Shown: one piece after another, positions 20,506 through 31,222 of the stretch
Numbering within the stretch: position 1 is the stretch's first letter
Layout: every line of letters starts with the position of its first letter
DNA from: Lepidostoma basale
Taxonomy: Eukaryota > Arthropoda > Insecta > Trichoptera > Lepidostomatidae
DNA: 64,000 nt
NCBI GenBank assembly: GCA_022606425.2
Contig: JAHDVF020000247.1
Location: 124,001-188,000, forward strand
Reading direction: 5' to 3'
Made by a program: the position numbers and the translations under genes
Notes under the pieces: generated by a model
What the model saw: the letters and a program-made list of their open reading frames with translations, nothing else
Database searches by the model: none
What the model was told of the DNA's origin: nothing

Positions 20506-20760
20506 GGGTCTTTCGGTAGGGACGCTCCATTTTTAAACGCTCTTGCAGAATGTGTGCTACGAAATGCCGTCTTGTTGTGACCATATGTTAGCGATATCCA
20601 TATCATAGCCACAAGAGTCTCAAATTTATGCATTTAATGACGTATTGTGGTCCCTGCAGGACGGTCATGATTGCCATATATTGGCGAACAGAGCACTGAT
20701 TTTGATAAGAAGTTTTAACAATTTCAACTCGTTTTTGAAGTATATAGCGTTCCATGGCAA
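20506..20760 (-). pseudogene. Tc3/mariner-like transposase N-terminus, degenerate
   Basis: The minus strand from about 20756 reads MERYILQKRVEIVKTSYQNQ, then SVRQYMAIMTVL. This resembles the helix-turn-helix start of Tc3-like transposases. Stops and shifts follow. The flanking repeats AAAGTTCGAGCGTCCTCATT and AAAGTTCGAGCGCTCCTAAT may belong to the same element. Only a relic remains. Confidence 0.5.
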
Positions 20761-21177
20761 AATATCAAGACTCAATATGTATGCTTGTCAAATTTGACAA
20801 CTATTGCTTTACCGAAATGGCTGCTATTCGCTGTCAAAGTTCGAGCGTCCTCATTGAAAAACCCCTTGAGCCCAGGATACACCACCTGCAACAAATTCAC
20901 GGCGGCCATTTAGCCGAAATTATATTCGGTACATAATGTCATTGAATGTCCTTTAAAAAAATTAAAATGGCAATATCACTTGAACCGGTTGTTTTGTTTC
21001 ATTTCAAAGTTCGAGCGCTCCTAATAAAAAAACCTGTATATACGAGTATGATGAATTCAATAATATAACGAGGAAAATTCGGTGTCTAGCTGTAAAAAAA
21101 TGCAGACAATTTTGATACATTATTCATATTTAATATTCAAAAAATTAAAACAATATTTTTTCCTCAACGCTCGGAGA

Positions 21178-21475
21178 CCTTGACCTTCCTCGGCTATGCG
21201 TCTCTTATTCTTCTTTATCCTATTCTCGTTCACTCCCGAACAAATGCTTCCTCCATCCTGCTCTACGCCAATCTATATTGTACATACTGCATCCAGTTTA
21301 TACCGACGTATCAGTTCAGGTCATCCTTCTACCGTAGTTGCGGTCGTTCTGCACTTCTTTTTACCGACCATGTTCTCCAGGTGGTTCTAGGTCTGCCTCG
21401 CTTCCTCTTTCCATCCCTATGGGACCAGTCTAATGCCTCCCGAGCGATGCAGGCTATGTTCTGTCTAAGGGTATA
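21178..21475 (-). mobile_element. RTE-like LINE 3' fragment
   Basis: This is the reverse complement of the family at 6625-7085, with CATACTGCATCCAGTTTATA and CCGTAGTTGCGGTCGTTCTG. It is non-coding now. Confidence 0.55.
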
Positions 21476-21839
21476 ATCGATCCATAACTATTTATGCCTA
21501 GCGACTTGTTCTCTGATTGGCCATTCATCTGTCAAGGCCAAGAGAATGGCATTTAACACTGTTGGGGACCAAAAGATGTTAAATATTGAGCGGAGATACT
21601 ATACGAGTATGTAATAAATGTAATCAGCTTTGAAGTAACTGGTTCTAGTATCTTAGTATGTATTGGTTCACTAAGATATTGAGGAGTGGATAATCCGGTG
21701 TCTAGCTGTTCAAGGGGGACAAGTTAGGTACATTTTGCCTATTTAATATTTATTTTAATTTTAATTTTTCAAAAATACGATCATTATCAAAACCGTTTAG
21801 TGATTGATACGTAAGTAATCTCAAATTCTCAAGTTTTGG

Positions 21840-22780
21840 GAGAAAACTTGATTAATAATCAGATTCCTTAATTTACTCCTTCTTCTTCTTCTCCTTCTCC
21901 TTATTGTAGGTAGGTATGTGGTCTGTTCTCCAGAGAGTTGCTCCTCCTGTGAGGCAGATTCCCAGCTGTCCTTCCATCTTTTAGGAGGTCTTCCACGAGG
22001 ACGAGTCCCATGAGGTTGATTATGCAATGCAATATAGGGGAGTCTGGTGGAGTCCATTCTTTGGACATGACCGTACCAGTCCCTTTTTCGCTGTCTGCTC
22101 TATCTTATAATATCCTCAACCTCGCATATCTGTCTTATTCTGGTGTTCCTGTCTTGCCTGCTATCGTCCTCAGTGTCTTCATTTTGGAAGTCCTCAAAAC
22201 TTGTTTGGTCCTTACTGTGTCTGCCCTTGCTTTGACGCCATATATTATTATTGGTCTTACGCATGCTTTATAGATTCTCATCTTACTCTTAATGGCCATG
22301 TCTTTGTTTTTCCATATTGTAGATTTTAGAGGCCTAGAGATTGCAGCGGCCTTGTTTACTTGGGTTTGTATTTCTTCCCGCAGATCAGCTCCCCCCACCA
22401 GGTCTATGCCTAGATACTTGAAGGTCCTGACCTGTTCTATGGGTTGATTTTCTATAACCAGGTTACATGTTTTGGGTGTTTTGGAAAAGGTCATACATTT
22501 TGTTTTTTCGATGGAGATCGTCATGTTGTGTTTCTTACAGGCGTGATGTAGTCTGTTTAGCATTTTTTTTAGGTCATTATTGTTTTCAGCTATGATTATA
22601 GCATCGTCTGCATAGCAGACCACATTGACAATTTCCTCTCCCATCCTATATCCCAGTTGTAGCGATTGGGTCTCCTCTATAAGTTTGTCCATTATCCGAT
22701 TGAACAGAACTCCTTTCTCCTTAAATACCCTTTCTTCTTTTAGTATTCCAAACTCCCATTCCCAATAATATTTACAGCGC
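21840..22780 (-). pseudogene. RTE-like LINE, RT C-terminal part (minus)
   Basis: The minus strand, from 22782, encodes the end of a reverse transcriptase. The catalytic CYADDAIII motif is present, then EQVRTFKYLGIDLVGG, KMRIYKACVRPIIIYGVKA and KMKTLRTIAGKTG. After a shift, RPRGRPPKRWKDSWESAS follows near 21990. The N-terminal endonuclease and most of the RT are missing. A related fragment lies at 30085-30860. Confidence 0.7.
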
Positions 22781-22789
22781 AAATAATTT

Positions 22790-23280
22790 ATTTATTTATC
22801 GAGGCTAAATATGTATTATCACTTTTACTTATTACTCGTTGTTCTTATTTACAATAATTATTTTTTCTTTAGTGTTAAAAATTAATTATTATACTTTTTA
22901 AAAATTAATTATTATTGCTTAAAGTAATTAGTCCAGGTTATTTTTTTTTAATTCATCTGTATTGTTCCCTTTGCATTGTACCGATAAATTTTAATAAATC
23001 TTTCTTTGTTTAGTTTTTTGCTATATATTTACATCTCAAGATGTAGGTCCGAAGCGAGTCGTGATATTTTATATTCTAATGGAAAATAATAAACAATGCT
23101 ATTTTTCAATTTCCACGGTGTTAATGCCTTAACTTTCAATAATATAAGTATTCTGGGGTTGGAAATATGTTTAAATAAACATGTATCTGTTGTAGCATAT
23201 ATTTTTTTATTACGTGTTTTTATTTTTATTGTATAATGAATATTTTAAAAATAATTATTCGTCTTTAACATTGATTTAAA
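22790..23280. other. AT-rich intergenic, nothing recognised
   Basis: It is very AT-rich with short imperfect repeats of AATTAATTATTA. No ORF or known repeat is visible. Confidence 0.5.
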
Positions 23281-23900
23281 TACCTCGGCAGCATACAAAC
23301 GCAATCTCTTGACCCAGATGTAGAGATAAAATGCAGAATTGAGGCAGCAGGAGCTACGTTTAATAAAATGAAATCACTCTTCTGCAATGAACGTAATAAC
23401 AATAAAGTAAACTTGGAACTCCGCCAGAGAATGATCAAATGCTATGTGCGGTCTGTTTTATTGTACGGGTGTGAAACTTGGACCTTGAAATTTAACTCAA
23501 TGAACAGACTGGAAGCATTTGAAATGTGGCTCCATCGCCGAATGCTCAGAGTTCCTTGGAAAGACATGGTTACCAATACCGAAGTCTTGAGGCGAGCTAG
23601 AGTTGACAGGGAACTGTTATTAAGTTCGTAAGTATGAAGTTAAGTAACTATCAAGGTTCGAAAGATCTCACATTTGGGTCATATACTGCGTGGGGAAAAG
23701 TCCAACCTTCTCCAACTGATATTGGAGGGGAAAATTGAGGGACGCCGAGGGCCCGGAAATGTCCTGGCTGCGAAACGTGAGGGAATGGACCGGCATCCAA
23801 AGTGTGGAGGAGCTGTTCTGAGCGGCGCAGGATAAGGATAGGTTCGCCGAGGTGATCGCCAACGTTGGGGGGACCCGACAAGGCACTTGAAAAAGAAGAA
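23281..23900 (+). pseudogene. LINE C-terminal fragment (plus)
   Basis: The plus strand encodes MIKCYVRSVLLYGCETWTL and LEAFEMWLHRRMLRVPWKD, then VTNTEVLRRARVDRELL. After a shift, KVRKISHLGHILRGEKSNL follows. It ends near GACAAGGCACTTGAAAAAGA. It belongs to the same family as 10313-10660 and 35700-36010. Confidence 0.65.
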
Positions 23901-24285
23901 GAAGATTGAATTAAACGCACCTTCTTGAACAATGCTATGAAACTACGTTTTGAGTATAATAATATGAATGCAAAACGTAAGTTTTCTAGAAGTTATATTG
24001 TATAATATAATTTGTGTTTTCATTCGTATTAAGAGTTTGATATCATTGTTCAACAATAAAAACAGCATCTAATTTTCCACAATTCATTTTTGCGTTTTAC
24101 ACTATTGCATGATTTTTCAATGTAATTTACAATTAGATTTTTTTTAAACGTGTAAAAATTAATCCACAACACAAAGTGATGGCGAATATGCAATAGAAGA
24201 AGTTATTTTCATCATTTAAAGCACCTCTCTCATTTTAATAATTAATTATTTATAATTATAAATATTATAAAATAATTTTAAAATA

Positions 24286-25870
24286 TTGTGTCTAGAAAAT
24301 ATGAGGTATGCATGTCAAACGATTTAATAATGAATGTCGAAAAGACAGGGGTGATAGTTTTTGAAAGGGAAGAGCAAATGACAGTTTGTAACATAAGTGT
24401 GAACGAAGAGAACTTGGAGCAGGTGAGTGAATTTGTGTATTTAGGTAGCATGTTCACAGCGGATAGCCGAACGGATAGTGACATCGGTTAGTGCGGTAAG
24501 TATTGGAGCTTTAAAAATATTTATTGGAAACAAGAATTTATCAATGAAACCGAAAACGGCCGTTCACAATGGAGTTCTGGTCCCAACCCTAATGTATGGA
24601 AGCGAAGCATGGAACTGGTAGAAGAAGGATGAGAGCAGAATAAATTTCGGTAGAGATGAGGTCCCTAAGACGTATGTGTAGTAGAACGATATACGATACA
24701 ATCTCAAATGCTGATATTAGGTCCTTACATATGAAATTGGCGATTTAAGAAAGCTGTAGTGAACGACACTAGCACTAGTCCACCAAACGCTCACAAGTAA
24801 CTTTCTGGAGTCAATTTTCGCTTGGGGCATGGTTTGGCTGGTTCGGCAGGGTTAGCCATGGCTTAGCCATTGCGATGAGCGCTTCCGATTATCATACAGG
24901 ATCCACTTTTCATCACAGGTAATGATTCGATTCAAAATCCCTTCATTATTGTGCCGGTTGAGTAATGCAACGCAGCAGTTAACGCGCGTTTGTTGATTTG
25001 CTTCACTCAATTCGTGAGGTACCCACCTTTCAAGCTTTTTCACCTTCCCAATTTGCTTCAAGTGGATTAAAACAGTTTTATCACTAACACCGCAGCCTGC
25101 AGCTAACTCGGACGTGGTTTGCGATGGATCCGCTTCCACAATAGCCTTCAATTCTTCATTATCAACTTTGGTCTCCGGCCGTCCACGGGGCTTGTTCTGC
25201 AGGTCGAAATTTCCAAAACGAAAACGTTGGAACCAAAAACGCACTGTGTTTTCTTTTGCGGCACCGTCGCCATACACATCATTAATCCTTCGAGCCGTTT
25301 CTGCAGCACTGGTGCCACGGTGGAACTCGTACTCGTAAATAACGCGATATTTCAAGTTTTCCATTTTGTAAACTGAGTGACGCAAAGAAAAAAAACAATT
25401 GAGGAAAAAACAAATGAATTATAATTTTCGAAACACAAATACTTGAGTAAATAGCTGTATAAATTTGAATTTAGAATTCCTAACCAAAGAGAAGATATTT
25501 GAGATCAAAGTTGCCAGTACGGCAAAACGCCAATTTCATATGTAAGGACCTAATATAAGAAAGGATTGTAGAGCGGAAGAAGGTATTATGACCAAAATTA
25601 TGTTAGGATCGCTGCGTTGGTTCGGACATATGGAGCTCATAGATGGAAAAAAGAATGGTTAAGAAAGTATAAGTTAACCAGTACGGAGTCGAGGTAGACA
25701 GAGCATGACATAGCATGACCAAATTAATCAAATTTTAAAGGTAGATCATGTTAAATGTCGGAAGAATCGACGTGTGTGCTACAAGCTAGAGAGGTATGTC
25801 AGGATAGAGTAGTGTGGCGGTCCATTCTCTCTGCCTACCCGGGGAAACGGCTTGATGGTTTGTTGTTGTT
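24286..25870 (+). mobile_element. LINE-A fragment interrupted by mariner copy 1
   Basis: LINE-A sequence at 24286-24716 (EENLEQVSEFVYLGSMFTA) resumes at 25554-25870 and ends in GCCTACCCGGGGAAACGGC and a TTGTTGTTG tail. Several frameshifts and a stop (MELVEEG) make it non-functional. A paralogous copy without the mariner lies at 51976-52720. Confidence 0.75.
24717..25553 (-). mobile_element. mariner copy 1, internally deleted (837 bp)
   Basis: The ends TTAGGTCCTTACATATGAAA and their complement at 25532-25553 are flanked by TA at 24715-24716 and 25554-25555. The minus strand encodes only the N-terminal transposase (24852-25364, from MENLKYRVIYEYEFHRG to DNRKRSSQWL), including both helix-turn-helix regions and ITCDEKW. 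The DD34D C-terminal half is deleted, so it cannot encode an active transposase. Confidence 0.9.
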
Positions 25871-26540
25871 GTATAAATATTTTTATAATATATTTATATT
25901 TAAACGAATCTCACTCTACAAGGTTAGTAGAGAGCACACGTGACCCTCCCGTCTAAAACAAGTTTAAATAAAATCGATTCAAATGTTCATTAGTCCACTG
26001 TATTATTAAGAGTGAGGCTCGCGAACCCTAATATTGTTGATACAACATTGTGCTCACATTTATAATAATAGTTGTGTTGGAAACATTAAATAAAAGAGGT
26101 ATGTTCTCATTTTACAAAATATCTATATTTTTGCAAATATCCATATATGTATCGAATGCTATATTTTATAGTAAATATACTGTACTTTCGATTTAAGTAA
26201 CATATTGTCTGCATTATTGTAAAAGCACCAAATTTTCAAGAAATAGTTTGAGCATCTTTTTATATAATTTCTACTTACCTATAAAATTACCATACAAAAA
26301 CTATTTTTGATTAAATTGCCAAATAACCACAGAAATGTGTGTATATTAGTTTAAATTTACATTGTTTTAAATATTTCCTTAATTATCTGGCATTTTATTA
26401 TATATTGGTGAGAAACAGTATAAAATTTACTCGTTTATGCACTAAAAACTACGGCTATCGAAATTTACTTAAAATTGATTACAACCAATATAATTATTAT
26501 TACTTTTGTAATCCTTAATTAATTAAACAGTTCATTTAAT
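25860..26540. repeat. Segment duplicated at 52720-53480
   Basis: It shares long stretches with the later region, for example TTATTAAGAGTGAGGCTCGC, GAGGTATGTTCTCATTTTAC and AAGAAATAGTTTGAGCATCT. The match continues directly from a LINE-A fragment in both places, so it is a duplicated genomic segment rather than an independent insertion. It contains no gene. Confidence 0.7.
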
Positions 26541-27171
26541 TTCATGAAAGAATAAAAATAATTTTAAAGAGAAAACTATTGTATTAGAAATATTTTTTGG
26601 AATTGTATCAAACATTTTTAAAAATTGTATTTTAAGTTTATTACCTCCTCCAATTTTTTTTTCTGCGCGTATTTTTGAAATATGCATAACAATGAAAAAT
26701 GGGATTTTAAATTTCAATGCTTAATTTTTTTTCTTTTAAATCAAGATTTTTTGAGATAATTATTACATTAAAAATATATAAAATGTGTGAAATTTTGAAA
26801 AATAAGCCTTTTATAGTTTCAATCTCAGAGATTGGTTTGCAGCAAATTGTTTTTTTTTTTAATTATTATTACTTTTGTTATTGTAAATTAATACAATAAT
26901 AAATAAATTTCGCGAAAATAACAACTTTATAGAGTCAATTCTTTTAATAATGTATATATAAATCTATTTGAATAATGTTGTACATTTTTTTTAATTTATA
27001 ATTTTCATATCTGTCACATTTTTTTTTATCTGCACTAGAAAAGAAGTACGCATTTTTGAACTCTGCACAGATAATCTTAAATGAAAAAAATTGGATTTAA
27101 TTAATGTTTTTAATTGAAATCTTGGAAGAAGTTCATTTTAAAAATGAAAACAAACAAAAATTATACAAAAC
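26541..27171. other. AT-rich intergenic, nothing recognised
   Basis: It is A/T runs and short ORFs without a family. A partial echo of AAATGTGTGAAATTTTG (26780) recurs at 27468. Confidence 0.45.
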
Positions 27172-27328
27172 TTCTTTATTATTATGTATTTAGTGTGCTT
27201 TCACTTGTCTTTATGTTCGACCGGTTTCGGCAGCTTGCTGAAGCTCACCAGAAGATGGCAGCAAGCTGCCGAAACCGGTCGAACATAAACACAAGTGGAA
27301 GCACACTAAATACATAATAATAAAGAAA
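27172..27328. repeat. Hairpin element, about 69-bp arms
   Basis: The left arm 27172-27240 and right arm 27259-27328 are near-perfect inverted repeats around an 18-nt loop. Each arm contains GCCGAAACCGGTCGAACATA or its complement. The core AGCTGCCGAAACCGGTCGAA also occurs at about 12450 in gene B intron 6. It is a small non-coding foldback. Confidence 0.8.
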
Positions 27329-27639
27329 TTTTGCATTATTTTATTTTTGTTTTCATTATAAAAATTGGATTTAATTTATTTCAATGTTTAATTTGGTTTC
27401 TTTTTTTTTATTTTCTTTTTACATGTGGGATTATGGAGATAATTAAAGCATTAAAAATATATTTATAATGTGTGAAATTATGGATAATAAGCCTTTTTCT
27501 AGATTATCCCATTGATTGGTTTGCAGCTAAGTGTTTTTGCTGATTCTTGAAATGCCACTTAGTCCTTTAATGTTGTACTCGTTTATAAGCAATATTTATT
27601 GTAATGATTATTTTGTTGAATCGCTCTTTCCATCATTAC

Positions 27640-27845
27640 AGCGCGAGCCAAATCAACATAAAGGATATAGCTCTCATGTTGATTCTCGTGACATGTGATA
27701 GGTAACTAACCTATCGCCATTTTATTGCCACGTGAATTCTGCACCAGACCGACAGTATGTTAATCTCACTGCCATCGCCGGGAATCCACCCTGGACCCTC
27801 AGTGTGGCAGTCAAAGTACTTACCACTCGGTCACGAAGGCCATCA
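27640..27845 (-). repeat. tRNA-derived SINE, family 2
   Basis: On the minus strand the head at about 27835-27770 reads TGACCGAGTGGTAAGTAC (A box) and GGGTGGATTCCCGG (B-box-like). It is followed by the body GGTCTGGTGCAGAATTCACG, shared with 1985-2140. Confidence 0.55.
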
Positions 27846-27869
27846 GAGAAATAACAAAATTGTAATTAA

Positions 27870-28530
27870 GCATGTCTGTATTTAATCAAAAAAAAACCCG
27901 ACAAACAATTTCCACAGGCTTCTATTCAGGCCAAATTTGTACCCCCCATCGCGTTGGCCATAGACAGGAACAGATGGTAGTCATTTGGTGCCAGGTCCGG
28001 ACTATAGGGTGGATGCATAATAACTTCCCATCGGAGCTCCCGGAGCTTCTGGCGTATCATCAACGATGTTTGCGGCCTAGCGTTGGCCTGATGAAACACG
28101 ATTCCTCTCCTATTCACCAATGCTGGCAGCTTCTGTTCGATCGCCAGCTTCAAATGGTCGAATTGTTCACAGTAGAGGGCAAAATTAAGCGTTTGGCCAT
28201 AGGTGAGCAGATCATAGTAGAAAATTCCTTGCTAATTCCACCAAACACACAGCAACACCTTCCTGGCCGTCAGTCCTGGTTTGGTCACAGTCTGGGCCGC
28301 TTCGACCACGATCTCTGTCGCTTAACATAGTCGTAAGTGACCCACTTTTCATCACCAGTTACCATCCGCTTTAGAAATGGGTCAATTTTGTTGCGGATCA
28401 GCAGCGATCGCAGATGGAAATTCGGTCCATGAGGTTTTTTTTGCGTCAGCTCGTGTGGCACCCGAACATCGATATGTAATATGCATAAAACGTTGCATTC
28501 AAAACAAGATTTCTTAGTGTTTTCGCTGTC
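27870..28530 (-). pseudogene. mariner copy 3, different subfamily, degenerate
   Basis: The minus strand encodes VPHELTQKK, KRMVTGDEKWVTYDYVKR, and further on RRGIVFHQANARPQTSL and MHPPYSPDLAPNDYHLFL. These are mariner catalytic blocks, with the first block's Asp in TGDEKW and the last in SPDLAPND; HQANARP has Ala where Asp is expected. Frames are broken between blocks. It differs from copies 1 and 2 and no ends were found. Confidence 0.75.
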
Positions 28531-28715
28531 CGGCACATATATAATAAAATATCAAAGTATCATTAAAAATATTACATAAATGGTGATATTTAAAAGGATT
28601 GAGATCTACTCAAGGTTGTTTCGCATTTGGATAGAAATTATACGTTTAATATAATGAACTTATTATAATAAAATAAGTTGATTGTATTTATATTTATATT
28701 AATTAACAAGCAAGA

Positions 28716-29360
28716 AGTTGAGTTCGTGTATTTAGGTAGTATGTTTACAAGAGATGGGCGAGTGGAGAGGGATATTGAAAGAAGGGTTGGGGCAGGTAAC
28801 AAAGTGAATGGTGCACTTAAAGTTGTCATCGCAAACAAAAACCTATCCAAAAAAGCTAGAATGGCAGTGCACAATGGTGTTTTTCTACCGACCCTTATGT
28901 ATGGAAGCGAAGCATGGAACTGGCAAAAGAAGGATGAAAGTAGAATCTTAGACGAATGTGTGGATACTCTATGTATGATAAAGTGTCGAATGAAAATATA
29001 AGAAGTGAATGCGGTGCGAACGATGGTGTCATGAACAAAATAATGAAAGGATAATTAAGATGGTTTGGACATATGGAAAGAATGAATGAAGAAAGAATGG
29101 TAAAACAATTATATGTTAATGATGTAAATGGAACCAGAAAAAGAGGAAGGCCGAGGAAAACGTGGCACGATCAAATCAATCAAATATTGAATGTCGGTCA
29201 CGTGAGGAGTCGGAAAAATCGACGTGCGTGCATGACAAGATGTATGAATGTAGAGGAATCGAGAGGCGTATGTCAGGACAGAACAGTGTGGCGTTCCATT
29301 CTTTCTGCCTACCCCTCCGGGGAGACGGCGTGATGGTAAGTTAGTTAGTTAGTTAGTTTA
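28716..29360 (+). mobile_element. LINE-A 3' fragment with TTAG tail
   Basis: It encodes VEFVYLGSMFTRDGRVERD, RVGAGNKVNGALKVVIANK and, after shifts, GRPRKTWHDQINQILNVGH. It ends GGAGACGGCGTGATGGTAAG and TTAG repeats at 29337-29356. It is 5' truncated and frameshifted. Confidence 0.8.
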
Positions 29361-30084
29361 AATAAACAAAAAATGACATTTAATGAGGTAAATTAAACAC
29401 CATGTAAATTATGATTTCATTTACATTTCTGTACCTATTTAGCATGCACCAATGTCAGTTTTAGTCAATTATGAGATTTTAATGCCTATACGTCATAAAA
29501 TACCAACTACATATTATGGACAAAAGCTTATGTTTCTAAAAAATACAGTTTGCACAAAACCCATTGGAAAAATAATACATGTCATAAAACATCGAACTAA
29601 AATATGGCAAAACGTTGAACGTCGAATGATGTCAAGTTTCTGCCAAAACTCGATATACTATACCACTAAATGCTCAGTAATTCAGCAAACTATTTTATAT
29701 ATATAATATTTTTTTAGATATATGTGTGTTAACAATATCATTTTTTATATGTCCAAAGCAAAAAACAAATAATATCCAAATTTTTATAGACGGATTTGTG
29801 AAGCTTTTTAAACTTAACTATAAATTAGGAAAAATTTCAAGTGTGCATTTGAGAAATAGGTACGGATTTGTACCACCTCTCTTGAATAGCATTAGTTATA
29901 TACTATTATGTAACCACAACTGCAAAACAGGAAAAACTCCCTGAAAAAAACTCAATTTGAAAGATGGCACAAAAAATACGTCGTTTTCTTTAAAACGCAA
30001 TATTTTTATTATTTCTGAAAACGAACATAATATTTGCTACAAAACGAATTATATGTATTTAAAATGCTTCTTCTTCGTTTTTCA
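29360..30084. other. AT-rich intergenic, nothing recognised
   Basis: Short open frames (29452-29706, 29726-29944) show no family similarity. Composition is uniform. Confidence 0.45.
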
Positions 30085-30860
30085 TTTTCTGACTGCAGAT
30101 TTTGCGATCTGTTTATGCAGGATATTAACTTTCTTCCTGTGATGAAGACGACCAGCCTTTTTTCCATCTCTTTGGTGGTCGTCCTGGTGGTCACGGCCCT
30201 CTGAAGTCTCGTGCATCACGATATTAGGAATTCTTGCTGGATCCATTCTCTCGATGTGGTCCCTCCAGAATCGTCTTCTCTGCCTACTCCATCTCACTAT
30301 GTCTTCAATTTTGCAGGATTGGCGAATTTCTTCATTGGGTATCCTATATCTAAAGGTTCTCTCCACAATCGGTCGCAATGTTCTCATTTCTGCTACTCTT
30401 AAGAGATGTTTGGTTCTGACTGTGTCCGCTCTTGCTTCGATTCCGTATGTCATTATGGGCCTGATGCATGTTTTATAAATTCTAACTTTGCTTTCCACTA
30501 GCATATACTTATTGTCCCAGACAATGTCCCTTAGGCATCCGGAGATAACTACAGGCTGCAACAAGATATCTCCACACCCATACATCTGAACTTCATGACC
30601 TGTTCAATGGGTTTATCGTATACTACCAATTTGCATCTGGGAGGCTGTTAGGATATTCTTAGTATTATTGCATCGTCAGCATAGCATACCACATTCTTGA
30701 GTTTTTCTCCCATCCTATATCCGAGATTAAGAGATGCGACCTCCTCTATTATCTTGTCCTTGCTGAGGTAAAAAAGAAAGGACTGACACTGTCCCTGTCT
30801 TATTCCTGATAAAGCAGGTGTCTCCCTAGAGAGCTCTCCATCTGTTTTAATGATCGTTTT
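30085..30860 (-). pseudogene. RTE-like LINE C-terminal fragment (minus)
   Basis: The minus strand encodes LRDIVWDNKYMLVESKVRIY, KTCIRPIMTYGIEARADTV, RHLLRVAEMRTLRP-like words and RRFWRDHIERMDPARIP. The upstream RT part (YADDAI region near 30680) is frameshifted. It is related to 21840-22780. It ends shortly before the gene C upstream region. Confidence 0.7.
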
Positions 30861-30899
30861 GCCATTAGTGTTAAGGTTTTGTATTGTTTTTATTTTAGA

Positions 30900-31205
30900 T
30901 GATGTATTATATATTTTGGAGGATTATAAATTAATATTATCATCGTTGTAGAATAATGGTATAAAATTGTTTAATTTAATAACCGACCAATCCACATTGC
31001 AATAGGCAGCAAAATCTAAAGAGCAAGGTATAGATCCACCAGCGCAGCGGCCTCCAACAAGTTTAAGAAGTTTGTGGGGGATATGTTTTATTACGTAATC
31101 GTTTGCTTATTGCGAGGGATATTTTTTATTACATAATCGCTTGCTGATTGGGAGGGAAATGTTTTAAGTATATCTGGCTAATTTCGAGGGATATATGTTT
31201 TTAGT
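30900..31205 (+). promoter_or_regulatory. Gene C upstream region, conserved with gene D
   Basis: This segment aligns with 55300-55550: ACCGACCAATCCACATTGCA, AATAGGCAGCAAA and GCGGCCTCCAACAAGTTTA are shared. From 31076 it contains tandem units beginning GAGGGATATGTTTTA. It is the likely promoter and 5' UTR, by conservation and position only. No certain TATA box was identified. Confidence 0.5.
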
Positions 31206-31222
31206 ATGTTATCGCTTGCGAC
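31076..31222 (+). repeat. Tandem repeat (4 units) running into gene C start
   Basis: Units start at 31076, 31114, 31152 and 31186, about 34-38 bp each. They follow the pattern GAGGGATATGTTTTA, then a variable TACGTAATCGCTTGC. In the last unit the equivalent of TACGTAATCGCTTGC is GTATGTTATCGCTTGC, which contains the start codon at 31206. Gene D has three units. Confidence 0.7.

Noticed and set aside
24852..25385. Stand-alone gene encoding a 177-residue DNA-binding protein
   Set aside because: It is the N-terminal part of a deleted mariner transposase bounded by inverted repeats and TA duplications.
30313..30478. Small plus-strand ORFs in 30211-30478
   Set aside because: They are antisense to a LINE fragment whose minus strand gives a recognisable retroelement peptide.
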